Source of the DNA: Rostratula benghalensis
Taxonomy: Eukaryota > Chordata > Aves > Charadriiformes > Rostratulidae
Direction: 5' to 3'
Assembly (NCBI GenBank): GCA_013399305.1
Contig: VXAI01000164.1
Coordinates: 505,178 to 569,177, forward strand
Length of the DNA: 64,000 nt
The translations under genes and the position numbers were made by a program. The notes beneath the pieces are model-generated. The model saw nothing but the letters and a program-made list of their open reading frames with translations. It did no database searches and was not told the origin of the DNA. This document shows, piece after piece, positions 1-13,500 of this stretch. The stretch's first letter is position 1. Each line of letters opens with the position of its first letter.

Positions 1-2208
1 TCGTTCCAGGAAGACACGCCACTGATGCACAACAGTTACCAAGGAAATCAAAACATTTGGATTCAATTTCCCTGAGAGTAAGGAAGGCCACATAAGATGT
101 ACAATATGTGTCAGTAGTTTTAAGTGAGTGGAAAACAATTGAAATATTTTAGACATGGTTCAAAAACATTCACCAAATTGTTCTGGTTTAAATAGAAAGT
201 GGTCATTGCACCATATTATCTTCTACAACCCAGGTTGTCCAGCCATGCAACATCTCACTTTACTATTGTTTTTATTAAGTAAATAATTTTTTTTTAATGG
301 AAAAAAATAATTACCAGCTATCAGAACATTAAAAAAAAAAAGCATTGGTTACTATTGTTGACAAAAACTGTGATGTTTAAAATGATCTGTTAATCCATAT
401 GTGCTAAACTGTGCTAATGTGAGTTAACTAACATATTTTGAAAAAAACACCATTTATTTTCTCAGTCCACACATCTCCTATGGGAGTTAATGAAAAAAGA
501 ATGAAGAAGCTCAAGACAGTAAAAACTGATCCAACCAATGCTGATGGCTACAGTGGTCCCACAGAGGCCACTGTTGTCTGCACTGGCTATATATGGCTTA
601 AGCTTCCATTTACATCGGGATTGTGGGGAAGGAGAGGGTCTGTGATGTGCTGTGTAATTTAACATCAGGCAAACTGTAGCCTATTTTTGAGGCCAGAACC
701 TAGCATTTGTAATAAGCAGGTTGTTCATTTAACATGTACTGGCTTACTAAGTAAAGTAAATTAAAGACTGAGGTGGCAACGATGATAAGCTGTAAATTTG
801 TTTGTTCAGTAGGGAGCTGAAACCTGTCGGCTCATGCTTTGATCAAGTTAAATTGAGAGGTTTCAAAGTACACACAGGAAATGCTCCAACAGATAAACTT
901 CGTCCCTGGAGGTTCGTCCTAGCCACATTTCAGCCTTCTGCACTCTGTTATCTGTTTCAGCAACTCTGTAACTATAAACTCAGAGAATCTGTGGAGAAAA
1001 GTGACAGTGATAAAGGTCAAGAGTTAACTTCTAGGGTGATGGACAACATAAGGTATTGCTGGACTTAAGAGATGGGCTATTTGGCAGTTGTTGGTCCTTT
1101 CCAGAAAAAAATTATAAAGGAAAATGGAAAATAGATGGGAAACTATTTGTTTTAAATGCAGTTAAGGTAGTAAATCATTGCTGCAAAGCAGTATCTTCAT
1201 GTGCTGTGGAGATCGGTACTATGAAGCCTGGCTCCCAAAAGACTTGAGCCAGACTCTATTGACTTCAGATCAAAGAAGGAACAAGCTTTCCCTGAAATGC
1301 TCCCCATGGATGGGCATTTATAAATAAACACTTTCTTGTAAGCAGGTTCTCTGCTGTCTGAAATAGCGCCTGTTTGCACTACAGCCTATCCCTCTGTGAG
1401 AGCACTACCTGGCAGGTTATTTTCACAAAGCTTGTCAGAACTTGATTTTCTTTGAGAGATCAATTGGCTGAAATTTGTCAATAGGTTCAAAAGATTTCAG
1501 GGGTGTGGAAGTGACGGAGACACAAATGTACGCAGTAAGATTGCATAAGCCTAATTTCTGCAGGAATCAGGATTAAAAGTTGCAGCAATATAAAAACAAA
1601 TAACTGAGCAGGCATAATTCCTACAAAATAGGAGTAGCTAGCCAAAACTTCACTTCTGCTGACGACAAAAGGAAAGGAGAGAGCTGTCATTCTCCTCAGT
1701 GTTTAGGTATTTCAGCCTGTGGTATATCCTTCTTGAGAAGTGAGGACATTTCATACATAAACCCATTTCTTTCCTCTCTGAAATAAGGAACATAGTATCT
1801 TCTTACCCTATGAGGGAATAATAAAATCTCCAGAAACTGGCAGAGGAAATAGCATTTTTCTGTTGCTAATCATTCATTTAATTCATGGCAGCAATACAGA
1901 TTTATTCATGGAACTCAATGCTACTGATGCTGATTCTTGACCATCGCATGCAGCGTTTAAAGCTGACAAGTTATTTCACTGTTAGGGATATCAGTGCAAA
2001 CAGAACTACATAGATCTGTGAGGTACTTACATCTGTATAATGAAATAGTCTCCATAGCCATAATATTTCAGAGTGTCCCAGCCTGTCCCCAAAGGGAGCT
2101 AACTGGCAAAATCACACTCTAGTTACTAAATCGGAACTAGCTACCAGCACAGTTAGTACGCAGTATCTCTTATATAATTCAGAAGCTAACTTCTATAAAA
2201 TCCCTTGC
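1..2208. other. Non-coding AT-rich DNA, nothing recognised
   Basis: No gene, exon or known repeat is visible. Short A and T runs occur between about 287 and 341, including an A11 at 331-341. The longest open frame is 88 codons at 802-1068, which is expected by chance and resembles nothing I know. Confidence 0.6.
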
Positions 2209-2226
2209 AAAAAAAAAAAAAAAAAA
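2209..2226 (+). repeat. A18 homopolymer
   Basis: An uninterrupted run of 18 A. No recognisable retrotransposon body precedes it, so it is called only as a simple repeat. Runs of this length are often polymorphic and error-prone in assemblies. Confidence 0.9.
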
Positions 2227-3071
2227 TGTTGCTGAGGTGGGGTTTTAATATATTTTTAAAAGGTCTAGTTTATTTTAGAAATAACCTAATGTTCTAAGAA
2301 TAGTAAAGGCAGCAATTTTGCAGTATTGAAGAATATAATCTTATCTTATTTAATTGATGACCTATGACACTAAAGAAACAGGGAATTACTTTCTCATTGG
2401 TACAGGAGCAGCTAAAAAATCCTGCCATGTGACAGAGCACAATTCCTAACCCAGAGAAGTGGTGGCCTTTGACTGAAAAGCAACAGCAAAGCTAACAAGT
2501 CTTCTAGCTCAGTTAACTTCTCTAATATACTTCCCTTTTGTAGGAGTCAAATACTAGAAAAGTCATGTACTACCCCAGAAACCCACAAATACCTGCTTCT
2601 CTCCATTTTTAGTCCAGCTTTGTTTTTAAACAGTACTGTCTTCCCGTGTACCTTGTAGTCTTTAAATCCAGTCACATGTAAGATATTTCCCTTTAAAGAA
2701 GAACATGTGTACAAACAAGAAATTTTCATTCTCTGATAGCTTGGGACGGTGACCATGACTGTTGCCAATTGCTGTGCTCAGGGATAATATGCCATAGTGG
2801 ATAAAGTATGTATTTGTCACTGAACAGCCAGGTTAAAACTCAAAAGGTTGCTGCACATTTCTTCTCTTCTTTAGTATATTTATTCACACTCTTATCTCTA
2901 CACAGTCTTCTAGGCAGTACCTTTGTGCTTATGGTTTTCCTGACCCCCTCATTATCCAACATTAACTTCTTGTTAAAGACTTCCCTGCTGTGAAACCTAG
3001 AAACTTTCTTCCTTCCCCCAGTGAGATCTTAACTTAGCAAGAACAGTTATAGCAATAATTCAATTGGGGGG
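2227..3071. other. Non-coding DNA, nothing recognised
   Basis: AT-rich sequence with only short open frames on both strands (73 codons or fewer) and no known repeat. Confidence 0.6.
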
Positions 3072-3096
3072 AAAAAAAAAAAAAAAAAAAAAAAAA
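3072..3096 (+). repeat. A25 homopolymer
   Basis: A run of 25 A immediately follows a short G-run (3066-3071). No transposon body or target-site duplication was seen around it. Confidence 0.9.
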
Positions 3097-3756
3097 GCAC
3101 AGCTGCTTAGCCATGCTATTCAGCGCTGCTTTATTATTTTTTTCAGCCTTCTTACTTAAAATTTTCACTTTTTTATGGAATGGAAGCTGCGTGGAGCCGA
3201 AATTCTGTTCTCATCTTTCTTAAAAACACATAGCTAATTATTCATGCAAAAGTAGTTCTAAATTTAAACAAAAAGTAAACTGTAACCTGAAATCATTTTT
3301 ATTTAGAGCTAAAAATCACTCCAGACAATTCATAGCAGTTTTGACTGTAAGTGCACAAGCTTAGCTTCTTGCTTGAGATGGATGAAAAATACTCCCAAAA
3401 TGAACTTTCCTACCATACCTCCATCAAAATCATAAAAAGAGCTAGAGATGAAAAATCTTCTAAGTCTGTTGCACCTGGTCAAGAGGTCAAAGTGCTTGTA
3501 CAAATTGGTAAAGAAGTCATGTTTTATCAGTGACACTGCAATTATGGAGGTTTGATTTCTGTTTGTAGGACAAGGTCCTCTCATTGATGAAGAACCCACC
3601 AGGCACAGAAAGAAAGGGATCTTTGTCTGAGCAGCAGCACATGACAGGCATCCTTGTGACCAGCCAACTGACACAGCCCAGGCTGCCGTCACTCAGGCTC
3701 TCCCGGATCTTGCTGTGCTCCGCTCCCGTGAGCTGGAGACTGCTCAGCTCTTCACC
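3097..3756. other. Non-coding DNA, nothing recognised
   Basis: The longest frame is a 120-codon minus-strand ORF at 3330-3692, with no family resemblance and competing frames on the other strand. I do not call it a gene. Confidence 0.55.
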
Positions 3757-3901
3757 AAAAAAAAAAACCCAACCAACCNNNNNNNNNNNNNNNNNNNNNN
3801 NNNNNNNNNNCCAACCCCAAAATGCCAACCCACGACAAAAAAAAAGAAAGAGGTGCCTGTGTTCAGGGTCAAAATTAAGAAATAAATAAAGAAAGAAAGA
3901 A
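3757..3901. repeat. A/C-rich simple repeat with embedded gap
   Basis: An A11 run (3757-3767) leads into CCCAACCAACC, then the N run, then CCAACCCC and a second A-rich stretch ending in AAATAAATAAAGAAAGAAAG (about 3878-3901). The gap borders are both (CCAA)-like, so the missing bases are probably more of the same simple repeat. This is inferred from the flanks. Confidence 0.7.
3779..3810. other. Assembly gap (32 N)
   Basis: Thirty-two consecutive N. The number may or may not reflect true length. Two apparent open frames run through it (3517-3828 minus and 3584-3889 plus), and neither should be treated as real. Confidence 0.98.
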
Positions 3902-4007
3902 CTACAGCCCTCTGGGCAGTGCTTGGCTAGGCTGTTCCCAGAACAAGCCTGTTTCTAGATTGCAGCAGGTATCTTTCTCAGAGCTGAAGGGCTCTCCAAG
4001 GAAGTAA

Positions 4008-4030
4008 TTTTTTTTATTTTATTTTATTTT
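4008..4030 (+). repeat. (TTTTA)n simple repeat
   Basis: T8 followed by ATTTT units, about 23 bases in all. It is a low-complexity stretch with no associated element. Confidence 0.85.
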
Positions 4031-7000
4031 CCCTCGGGCATTTCAATGGGAAAGTTAAAAATAAATGAAACGAATCAAAGCCTTTTGGTTGCCGCTGTTT
4101 CAGCTGACGCCTCCTCTGGCAAAACACAAGCTTGATATGGTGCCTGAGAGCTCTTCACGAGAGAAAATGGGCTTCTCCACACAAGATTTTACAAATGCAG
4201 CCTTCCTTCCTTATGACTTTGAGTAATGTTTCGCTTCTGAATGTTTACATTTCCCAGCTATCAGTGAATACATGAAATAGCTCTTCTGTGCAGCAGGAAG
4301 CAACCTAACAAGCCTGAGCTCCACGAGGCTATTGGGGGGAAGAGTTTTACAAATGCTTGGAGAGCATGTGCAAGAGCAGCCTGGGTGGATGATACCACTC
4401 AAGGGAGTCCTCTGCTGGAGCTGGGGACAGCAGAATGTGGCTGGAGAAGAATGGACAGACAGAGCAAAAGGCGCAGCTTAACTTTCCAGCTGGATATAGG
4501 TACCCAAACCTGTGGTCTCAGCTGTAGTCTTGCTAGGCCTGAGGGAAAATCTATAGGTAAAAGGTAGTAAACTAGAGTGACCTGAGATTCACAGGGATGA
4601 TCCTACCCTAATTAGGCACTACAGAAAGTGGATGGAGGAATAAATATCATGTTGAAACAATAGAGAGTGGGGAAAAATAATCTCCTTAGGATTTGAACTG
4701 TATCAAATTCTGGGTTTTACCAGGAAAAGAGGTACAGAACTTATTGGCTGGGGACAGAACAACATTTTAGGACAATGAAGGGAATGACGATAACTTTCCA
4801 GGAGGGAGAGAAGTGCCAACAGGCAGGGTACAGAGGTAAAAGGGTCCAACCCCAACACAGTCTCCCTGAAGAAATTAAATTCAGCTCTTTCAGGGAGTGA
4901 AAGCTTAGCACTCTCTCCAAGACAGAAGCCAAAAGAAGGACTGGAGGCATGTGTTGCTCTGTTAGGTACAGACAGCAGAAAAATTTGCTGTGCACATGAA
5001 CTTCCCAACCACTATAGGGCAACAAGGTGAATGCCACCTTTATAAGTGGTCCAAATAGAAGCAAATATTTATGCGAAGGAAGCAGATGTCAAAGTAGTGT
5101 TTTGAAAGTCCTCTCATACTAGGTATTTTCCTGTGTTTTTGCAAGAATGGAGTGATACAAGTGCCATTGATAAAAAGTTCACTGCCATCAGAGATCATGT
5201 AAAAATGAATTTAGTACTGCCCTTAGGCATTTCACAGGAAGCTAGAACATGGGTTTTTTATGGTATAATAGGTACGAGGATTCACATACAGCACATTTTA
5301 ATATAAAGAGAAACAGAAGAAGACTACTTCTGATGCCCTGTGCATCAAAGCAGGGGTACAAAGTTCATCATTCCACAAAATCTATCTCATGGCCCGAATT
5401 TTTATTCTGAGAGTGCTCAAAAACAGCCTGTGACCAAACTGGCCAGGGATAACCAGTCCATAAAGGATGCAGCTGTTAACAGGCTGCCTGAGAAACAGAA
5501 GTAATTGACGAGAACCTGAGGACTGGAAGTGAGATGGCAATATGGCCAAAATTAATTTGTCCACAGACATATTCCCCAAGAACTGATCCTATCCTCCCAC
5601 AATTTTACAGCTCAAATTAAGAGATGACATGCACACTAAAAAAATGCAAGAAACAGCATGAACAAGGAGAAGAGGGGGCATTGGCCCTAGTCTATAGACT
5701 GCCTACATGCAACTTGTTGCCAAAATGGCCCCAGCAAATCATCTTTCTCTTAGATTGTATTCTCCTATAGCTACAATGTAGGAACCAGAAACAGCATATA
5801 AACTCAGGAAAAGCCTGGTCACTTTCCTTAAAGCACAGAGTTCCCAAATGTACAATTTTTAAACCATTTCAAAATCATATAATAGGAGAAAAAATGTCTG
5901 CCCAGATATGATTCCTCGGGAGGCAAAGAGACTGCAGGCACTGTTCCTCTTTTGCATATGAATGGACGTGGATCTGCATCACCATGCTGATGGGATGGGC
6001 ACCATTCTTTGGCTATGAAGGATGTGTTTAACAAAACTATGCTTGGAAAATGCTTTGTCAAAAGCAAAGGAAACTTTGCAATCCAAACTATATACATACC
6101 AATTTAAAAGGGAATAAAGAAAAATTTTGTTCAGCCTCAGAGTGAAGCATAGAAAACATTTATCACAGGGCCAGCTGAGGACAAGACCATGTGCAAAGAC
6201 TTCCAGGCTCCTAGTACAGAGTCTGTGATGGCATGTTCCTGGAATTACTACCCAGGTAAGGGAGACAACTCAGTACTAGACAGAGATGCATTCAAAGACA
6301 TGGGATGGTGATTAGGGGGAAAATTGGTTAAATGGCAGTTACAATAGCTAGGGATTGAAAAAACAAGAAGGTCCAAGCATGGTTTACTGCAGGCTTGTAT
6401 CAGCACTGAAGATGCTCTTAAGGTTCACAGCAGATAACAAGATGAGCAAGGGAGGCCATAGAAAATTGTCTAGGTCTTCAATCTCCTCTCCTCACCCCCA
6501 AGTAAGACAGAAGTACTCCTTTTTTACCCTGAATCAGGGGGTATCACTCTCATAATTTCACAAGGCAGCTTGTGAAATGGCACCTCCCTGTCCTGGACTG
6601 CAAACCTCTTTTAAATGGTTTGCCTATGAAGTCTTGCCTTCAATTCCCTGAGATAGCCCTGCTACCACTAACCTTGTAGTTGTACATAGCAAATCCGTTT
6701 CTGCCCAATGCAGCCAGTCTGACAGAGCAGGGCAGACAGCTGCAGCCCAGCATGCAAGACATCAAGCAGTTTGTAGTGCAGTTCAAGACTTGAGAGGTAA
6801 GTGCTCTGCCCCATCACCTCTGAGTCCAGTGTATCAGCAGAACAGTGCCAGCACCAAAGCATCACATAGTGCCACTACACACGGAGGCAAAAGCAGACTG
6901 GCCTACACTTCACATGAGAGTATCACAAAATTGACTCAGAGGAGGGGATACTTGGCCACTGCTCTGCTCAGGAACACCAAGGACAGGCAGGGTTCATAAA

Positions 7001-7060
7001 AGGAGGCAGCTGAGCCTAGCAAGCTTAGTCCCTAAAGGGATTCTAGGTCACCATGAACAT
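4031..7060. other. Non-coding DNA, nothing recognised
   Basis: Mixed-composition sequence. The longest frames are two overlapping minus-strand ORFs of 101 and 107 codons (4703-5064) in different frames, which is typical of chance. GTAAG-type donor-like sites at about 6256 and 6797 have no convincing exon upstream. Confidence 0.55.
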
Positions 7061-7540
7061 TCTCCAGAGACTGGATGTCTTTCAAACGCTTTCAATTTCC
7101 CTTCGTGCCTGTTGCCTGGAGGGGGAAGGGAGATGTTCCAGCAGCACATTGTGAAGTCCACACTGGTCAGAGAGGGGTGATGGGCTGGGCTTCTCCTTGC
7201 ACAGTGCTCAAACTCACCAGGCACAGGGAAACTGACAACTCTCCTCACCAAGATAAGCTGCTTGACCATCCTCCAGCTCCTCTTTCTTCATCACCACCTG
7301 TCCAGCTTTTCCAACCTTTGCAACTTGGCCTGGCAGCACCCAGGGCATGGGGCCAGTGCATCTTCTCCCTGATCAATCCCCAGCTGTGGGGTGTTCCCCC
7401 ACCTCGCTCCAAAATCCCACAGCAGTCTAGCAGACAGGGAAAGCAGGCATGGGACTGGCTAGCCCCAGGCTTCCTGGCCCTTCAAGAGGAAGGAGGCAGG
7501 CCCTCTTACACCATCCTTCAATAATTTACAAGACAGGCAC
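7061..7540 (+). other. GC-richer patch with an unassigned 149-codon ORF
   Basis: This roughly 480-base stretch is visibly richer in G+C than its surroundings. It contains an ATG-initiated frame from 7075 to 7524 whose product would be rich in Pro, Gln and Ser. There is no signal peptide, membrane segment or known motif. Higher GC lowers stop-codon frequency, so the frame can be explained by composition. A 73-codon frame opposes it (7048-7269). I do not recognise a function and think it is probably not a gene. Confidence 0.15.
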
Positions 7541-10500
7541 TAACAGCTTCCCCCTCTGTTGCAACAAGCAAGTCAGAAACAGTACAGTAGAAGCATCCAT
7601 CTCTGACATTCCTGCAGGTTTTCTGTAATGGATCACTTTTGATTAATTAGAGAAACAAGTTTGAAACAGCCTGCAGGATACTTGGTGTGTGCTTGTACTT
7701 CAAACTGGAACGGGAAAATAAATCTCTCTATATAAAACATGAATATAAAAACTTTGCACTTATTGTTTCCACTTTCATAGGGGTACTCTTCTCTCTTCTA
7801 TCCATGTAGAAAATATAAATATACCTAGAACATATTTGTTATCATGCTAGACATAAAATGGTGAAAGAAAAGGTTTGGTCCACCTTTCCTTCTCTGACCT
7901 CCAAGCACAGAGCCATTGCCTGACAAAATGCAGCACAAAGATACAGCATACAATTTGTCCTGTAGTTTTATTGTCTAGAGTCTCATCAGCTAAAAACTGA
8001 GCCAGGGATTGGCTTCCTACAGCTAGTTACCATTTTAACACTTAAAGTCTGCTAGTAAACACAGTTTAGCTTTGACAAAGTCCCATGATGCTGAATGTGG
8101 TACCAATCTCAGCCTGCATGTGCAACACCAATTCTGGAGTCTCTTCCACAGCAGTACACACAGTGAAGAAAGCATCTTAAGGATCTTAAGGTGCTCACTT
8201 AGAAACTTTCTGTTAATTTTATGATATGTTGCCCAAACCACCACCAAAAAAAAAAATCTGTTAAAGAGAGCGACTTTCTCCGGTTTTTTCCTCAGGAATC
8301 ATTCTAAGGCCTTGCACACTTTCCCACGCTTGCAGATTGCAGGTTATAAATGCGTGGGAGTAATGCAGTTTCGATCAGTCAGGTAGGCTGGGTTTCTGTT
8401 AGCTGGCTGCATACCTTTGAGCCCTATCAGCACACAGTGATCAGTGGAATTCCTGGCATTTTTGTCATAGCATCAGAGGCAGTACTTTACAGAGTAAATA
8501 CCAATGACCTGCTGTTCTGTCAGGGCTCTGTACTTACCTTTTATTTTCAAGTCAAAGGTTAGGCCTATTTATGTAAATCCTCAGCCATGGGCCAAGTAAT
8601 CTGACCTCCTGGTTTTCATTCTCCTAATTGTTTCAGGTATTTTTCTTGAAAAGTTTGGTCAGTTAAAGCTAGGGATCTTTTTTAAGGCGCCTTTGAAGGG
8701 CTCTAGGGGCTTTCATAGCCCACCCAGTTTGCAAAGTGGAAACATCAGTGACCTGATGCCCTGGGCACTTATTTAAAATTCATTACCAGGAAATAAGGTT
8801 TTGATATATAGCCACTCCATTCTGAAGAATATGTTAGGGAACACATGCATGCCATTTTTTACTCTGGATTATGTGATTTCTGAATCCACATAGAGAGGCC
8901 ATAATAATATACACTCCTGTTTGCCCTTCATTTCAAATAAGAACGTTATTCAGCTGTGGATAGTTTTGACTTTCCACGTGCTGGCCACTGCTTATACTCC
9001 TTTGTTACTTCACACTTTAGCATGTCATTTTATTCTTAAAAAGGTGTCTAAAGATGTATAATGTGAAAAAGAAACTTACTGTTTTTTGACTCTTTTCTCT
9101 GAGATTCATCACTAGTTATATTCTAAGATTAAAAACCAAGATTAATATCTTCTGAATAAGAGAGAAATACAGCCAGTATACTCATACATAAAGAAGTACA
9201 GCTACTCTAGATCTTGTCCATTACTATCACCCATGGGCATAGAAGCTACGTATTTCCCATATGACTAAGAACAGCCATGGATAACTCCATTGTGGGAATT
9301 ATTCTCACCCTTTATCAGATATATTAGAACTTGAAACCCTTATCAGATTATTACTTCCTCTTCTGACCATGGATAATCCACATAAAATGCATGCTATCAC
9401 ATTGCAGCATTTATTTCTGCCCTATTCTTGCTCCCATTAAATGTCACTTCAAGGTATGTTCTGGAAAAGGATAATTAATATAAGAAGAACATGTTCTTTA
9501 AACGGTGCTGGTACCAGAGTTCATGCTGCCATCTGAAAACAGCAGCTCTAAACTGGAATGCGTCTTCTACATTTTAGGCCTGTAGGGACCGAATGCACGA
9601 TCAGAGAGCTGAGGTTTCAGCTTCTGGGGCATTCATTATACAGCTAATTCTCCAGGTGTATTCCTTTTAATTATTGGAATAGTCATTTGTCTGCTCCTGG
9701 TGAAAAAGGGATTGCAAGAAACCAGGCTAAGTGAAAAGTGCCATTTACATTCTTCACTGCTGTGTGCTATTGCCTAGAATTACAATGTTCATTTTTTCAA
9801 CCCTCAGGTAACTACAGCCTCATTCTGAGGAAAAAAAAAATAATTTCCTGCATCTCATACCCAGCAACAAAGGAACACTGAGAAAACATTAAGGAAGAAA
9901 GGTCAAGTCCCTCCATCTGAAACTGTTAGTAGCTAAAACATGTAGGCTGGGCTAGAGTTAACGGAAATTGCTAAGGCAAACAGAGAGATGGTGGCTTAAA
10001 ATAATGACAATTGTCAGAAAGTGGAAATACAAGTCAAATTGTCAGATAATGTGAAACCATGGGCAGGCTCTGAGGCCTTCATAAAATGTGGAATCCCACA
10101 CTTAGGAGAGAAATTGTCAGTACTTCTCCCCACCATTCACAATTTCACAGGCCACTTCCCATGCTCAGCTATAATTACTCAATATCTCTGCACCAACTGC
10201 AGCTATTACTTACATGCCAAATTTTGAAAATACTTTGACTTTCTTTGAACTATAGGAGTCGACATCATTTGGTAAGGCGAGTTCCCTGAGGACACCATTT
10301 GAGACCATGCCCTGTAGTACTGCTTCCGACTAGTAATCCCAAAGAGCACATTATTATTGACGCTTCTAGACCCCTTAAAGGAAAGAACAGCACCAAAACA
10401 TTACAACACTGAGCTCTATTGCTTTTTTCATGTAGCCATCTTTCTAGCATAAAATGAAAGGGACTGTATAGCCTACCTATGCCCAGAATATGAGTGATGT

Positions 10501-13500
10501 TTTTAAGTTTCATCGTAAGTACTTTTAACACATGGGGTCAAATTCTCCACATCCTTGCCTATCAGCTTTGCCTCCATCAACGCTGAATGCATGGCATACG
10601 TCAGGCTACAAAACAGTTGAGGGGAGGGCATAGAAGATCCATGGGGTGGGGGACAGCAAGACCTCTCCCCCAGACCAGCCATCACAGGATGAGGCCAAGA
10701 CATTGACACCGACCCATTTGCCTTCCCAAGATATGCCCAAATTAAGTTAACATCGCCTCGGTTGCAGTGCATGGTGTCTTTGTACCCCTCTGTATGCATT
10801 CATTACCTTGACCTGAGTGGGAGCCAATGTGGCAGTGCGATTTGATCATTTCAGGCTGGGACCCAAAGCATTTCACAAACCCAGGTGGAGACATAATGCA
10901 GCTGAGTGCAAAGTCCAGCCTCTCTGAGGACAGTCTGACTGTGAAGGAGAAAGGAGGTCCAGCAGTATGCAGATGAACTACAAAATAGCTTAGTTAAGAA
11001 GTCCACACTCTATAAACTTGGATGTAAAATACATAAAGGGACTGAAGGTATACAGGCAGACACAGCAGAGCAAGAGAAATGGTAAACTGCTGTAGGTTGA
11101 GGTTCCACAAGAACTTGACTAATCCATGTCCTCCTATTTCATTCTCACCTCAGCCACAAATTCCAGCTAGCTCTTGCATGCCAGTACTAGGCTGTGACCC
11201 TGCCGTGGGCTGGTTCAGGGAGTTAAACTAGGTAAAAAGTAACTCTGCAGGAAAAAGCAGTAGTCTTCATTCAGTTTAGCTCCCTGAGTTGGCTCGTGTC
11301 ACGATCAGACAAATATCAATGCTGGCAAGGAGAGAGGGAGGAAGATGAGGACCAAACTGTGATGGCTTTGACTTAGATAGACCTAAATCTCTTTGGACAT
11401 GCACCCCTAGACAAAGAGATAAGCTAGTCTGTGTAACTCATCACAAGCATGAAATAATTCCCCAAGCTACTGCTCACATTTCTATTTACACAGCAAGCCC
11501 CTGCTTCAGAAAAGAGTGCATGACTACATATCTTTCTGAGGCAACAAACATTTTTCTTCCATGCAGAAAAATCCATTTTATTCTGCACTCCTCAAACACA
11601 ACTGCCAGCTAAGCCTACAACCTGCTTGACCCTTAATTTTTCTACTGGGCCCCTGACCAGTATATAAGACCTGAACTCCAAGGGCTGTTCAGCAGGGCTT
11701 AAACAGCTGATCAGATCTCTGCCAATTTTTACAGGCTTGTTGAAAGACAAAAAGAGCATTCCAGTTCAGCTCAGTTGGGCTAGCTAAACCACAGCATTCC
11801 CAACTGAGTCCAGCAGGTTTTGACTCAGCGCTATTGTTCTTAAGCACGTGGTAGACACAACTCTTACTTGCTTCTTTTTTTGTTGTTTTGGTTTATTCTA
11901 AAGCATCGCCTCTCGTTCCTCTCCCACTCCTGGCAATGTTTCATGAGATTTTGTGTTTTAAACACACGCCTTTCAGAATCAACAATTCTTCTACAGGTAT
12001 TCCTATTTTCCTCTGTAGACAGCCCTTTTCTCTTTGGAGACAGTGAGATATTATGCCACTTTTGACAAAAAGATACATGATCCTTGATAGCATCTTGGCC
12101 TTACTCCAGAAAAGTACACTGTTTTATTTTATGTCCATGTAAGCCCGTCTAGAAGTCACATAAGCCATTTTCCATCAATACTTCACTTACCAGAAAAAAG
12201 TTTCTAAGTTACTTAACTCAAATGTCCACCTTCGTATTACAAGTTAACTTAGTCTTAGATTTCCTACTTACTCTTTCACAAGGCTTCTGATTTAGTTACA
12301 TATAAAGCTAGTGCGTAAAGCTGGGTGCATATGATGTACCTAGCAGCCTAACCACTGACTTGGTTATCTTATTTAAAACACCCTCTTGATCCTCAGTGCT
12401 TAGTGTGGTATCTACTGCTGCAACACCACCAGTTTTGTTTCCTTGGCCCAAGACAGAGAAAACATATTCCATGTCATACTGCCACCGTAACATTTTGCAC
12501 ACTTTCTGAACACAGCCCCTGACTATGGATTGAAGCCTTGGCAGCCCCATTTGTGCAGCCATAGGAGTGCTGCCTCATACTTGTGTTCACCGGTCAGCAG
12601 TGCACTCACAGCCCTGATCCTCTGGCACCACATCTGGCTGCGTGCTACCTACTCGACCTTCCCAGCACACCTTACAGCCCTGGTCCTATAACCATCCCAA
12701 GCAGTGTGCTTCCCATACCTCAGCTCCTTCCCTGCCTGCATGCACCCAGGCTTCCTTCTTAAGCTAAGCAAAACACACAAGGGCATGGTACAAACTGGCA
12801 AGTCCACACAAGCAGATGTGTAGCCAGAAGGCACAGCTGTGTGGTGCACTGCCAGGTATCCTGCAAGGTACATACATTGTCCTTGTGTTTGCGACAAAAA
12901 TCTTCCCTCAGAGAAGGTGTGAGGACAGCAAAATTGGGAATACTCGTGCAAGCTTATATAGCCTGCATTAATCCTGTGACCCAGCCTCTCTTAGTTCTTG
13001 ATCTAAACACCTTTCTTACATCCACATGTACCACTTTCACTCTCTGCCAGTGATCTAAACACCCAATCTGGGTTAACCAGAAGTTCATACACAGGAGAAA
13101 TGGAAGGGTTTCCAGCCCTGTCTCCACACTGTTTAGCTCGGGTGTGAAATGAGGCTTCATTCTCAGGGGAGATATTTGGGTCACAGTCAGTGATGGAGAT
13201 GACCTACTTCAGTATCCTTAGGAATTACTTTTACTCTCTCTTTCTTACTCAAGAGCCAGGTCCAGGCAGAGGTATTACCACAATATTGCAACTGTCCCAG
13301 TAAAACCTGCCAGCCATGACTCGATCTTGGCACCCCTCCTAATACCCCTGGAACCATTCACCTCTTCTGGCTGGGCTGCTGGCATGGGAATAGACAGAGC
13401 ATCTCGGCAAGCTGCACCAGGCCATCCTTGCCCTTTGGTACATGCGCAGGATCAGCCCATAACAGAGGGCCATTTCAGCATATGCAATGCAATTATGTCA

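Noticed and set aside
1240..1280. GAGCCAGACTCTATTGACTTCAG-like phrase as an ancient repeat
   Set aside because: It resembles the 'attgacttcaatgg' phrase of old sauropsid repeats, but the match is too short and lacks flanking support.
3517..3889. Frames running through the N gap
   Set aside because: The run of N is read as X residues, so the apparent continuity is artificial.
6200..6265. Possible exon ending at CAG/GTAAGG near 6256
   Set aside because: The upstream AG has a poor pyrimidine tract and the open frame is only about 53 bases, easily chance.
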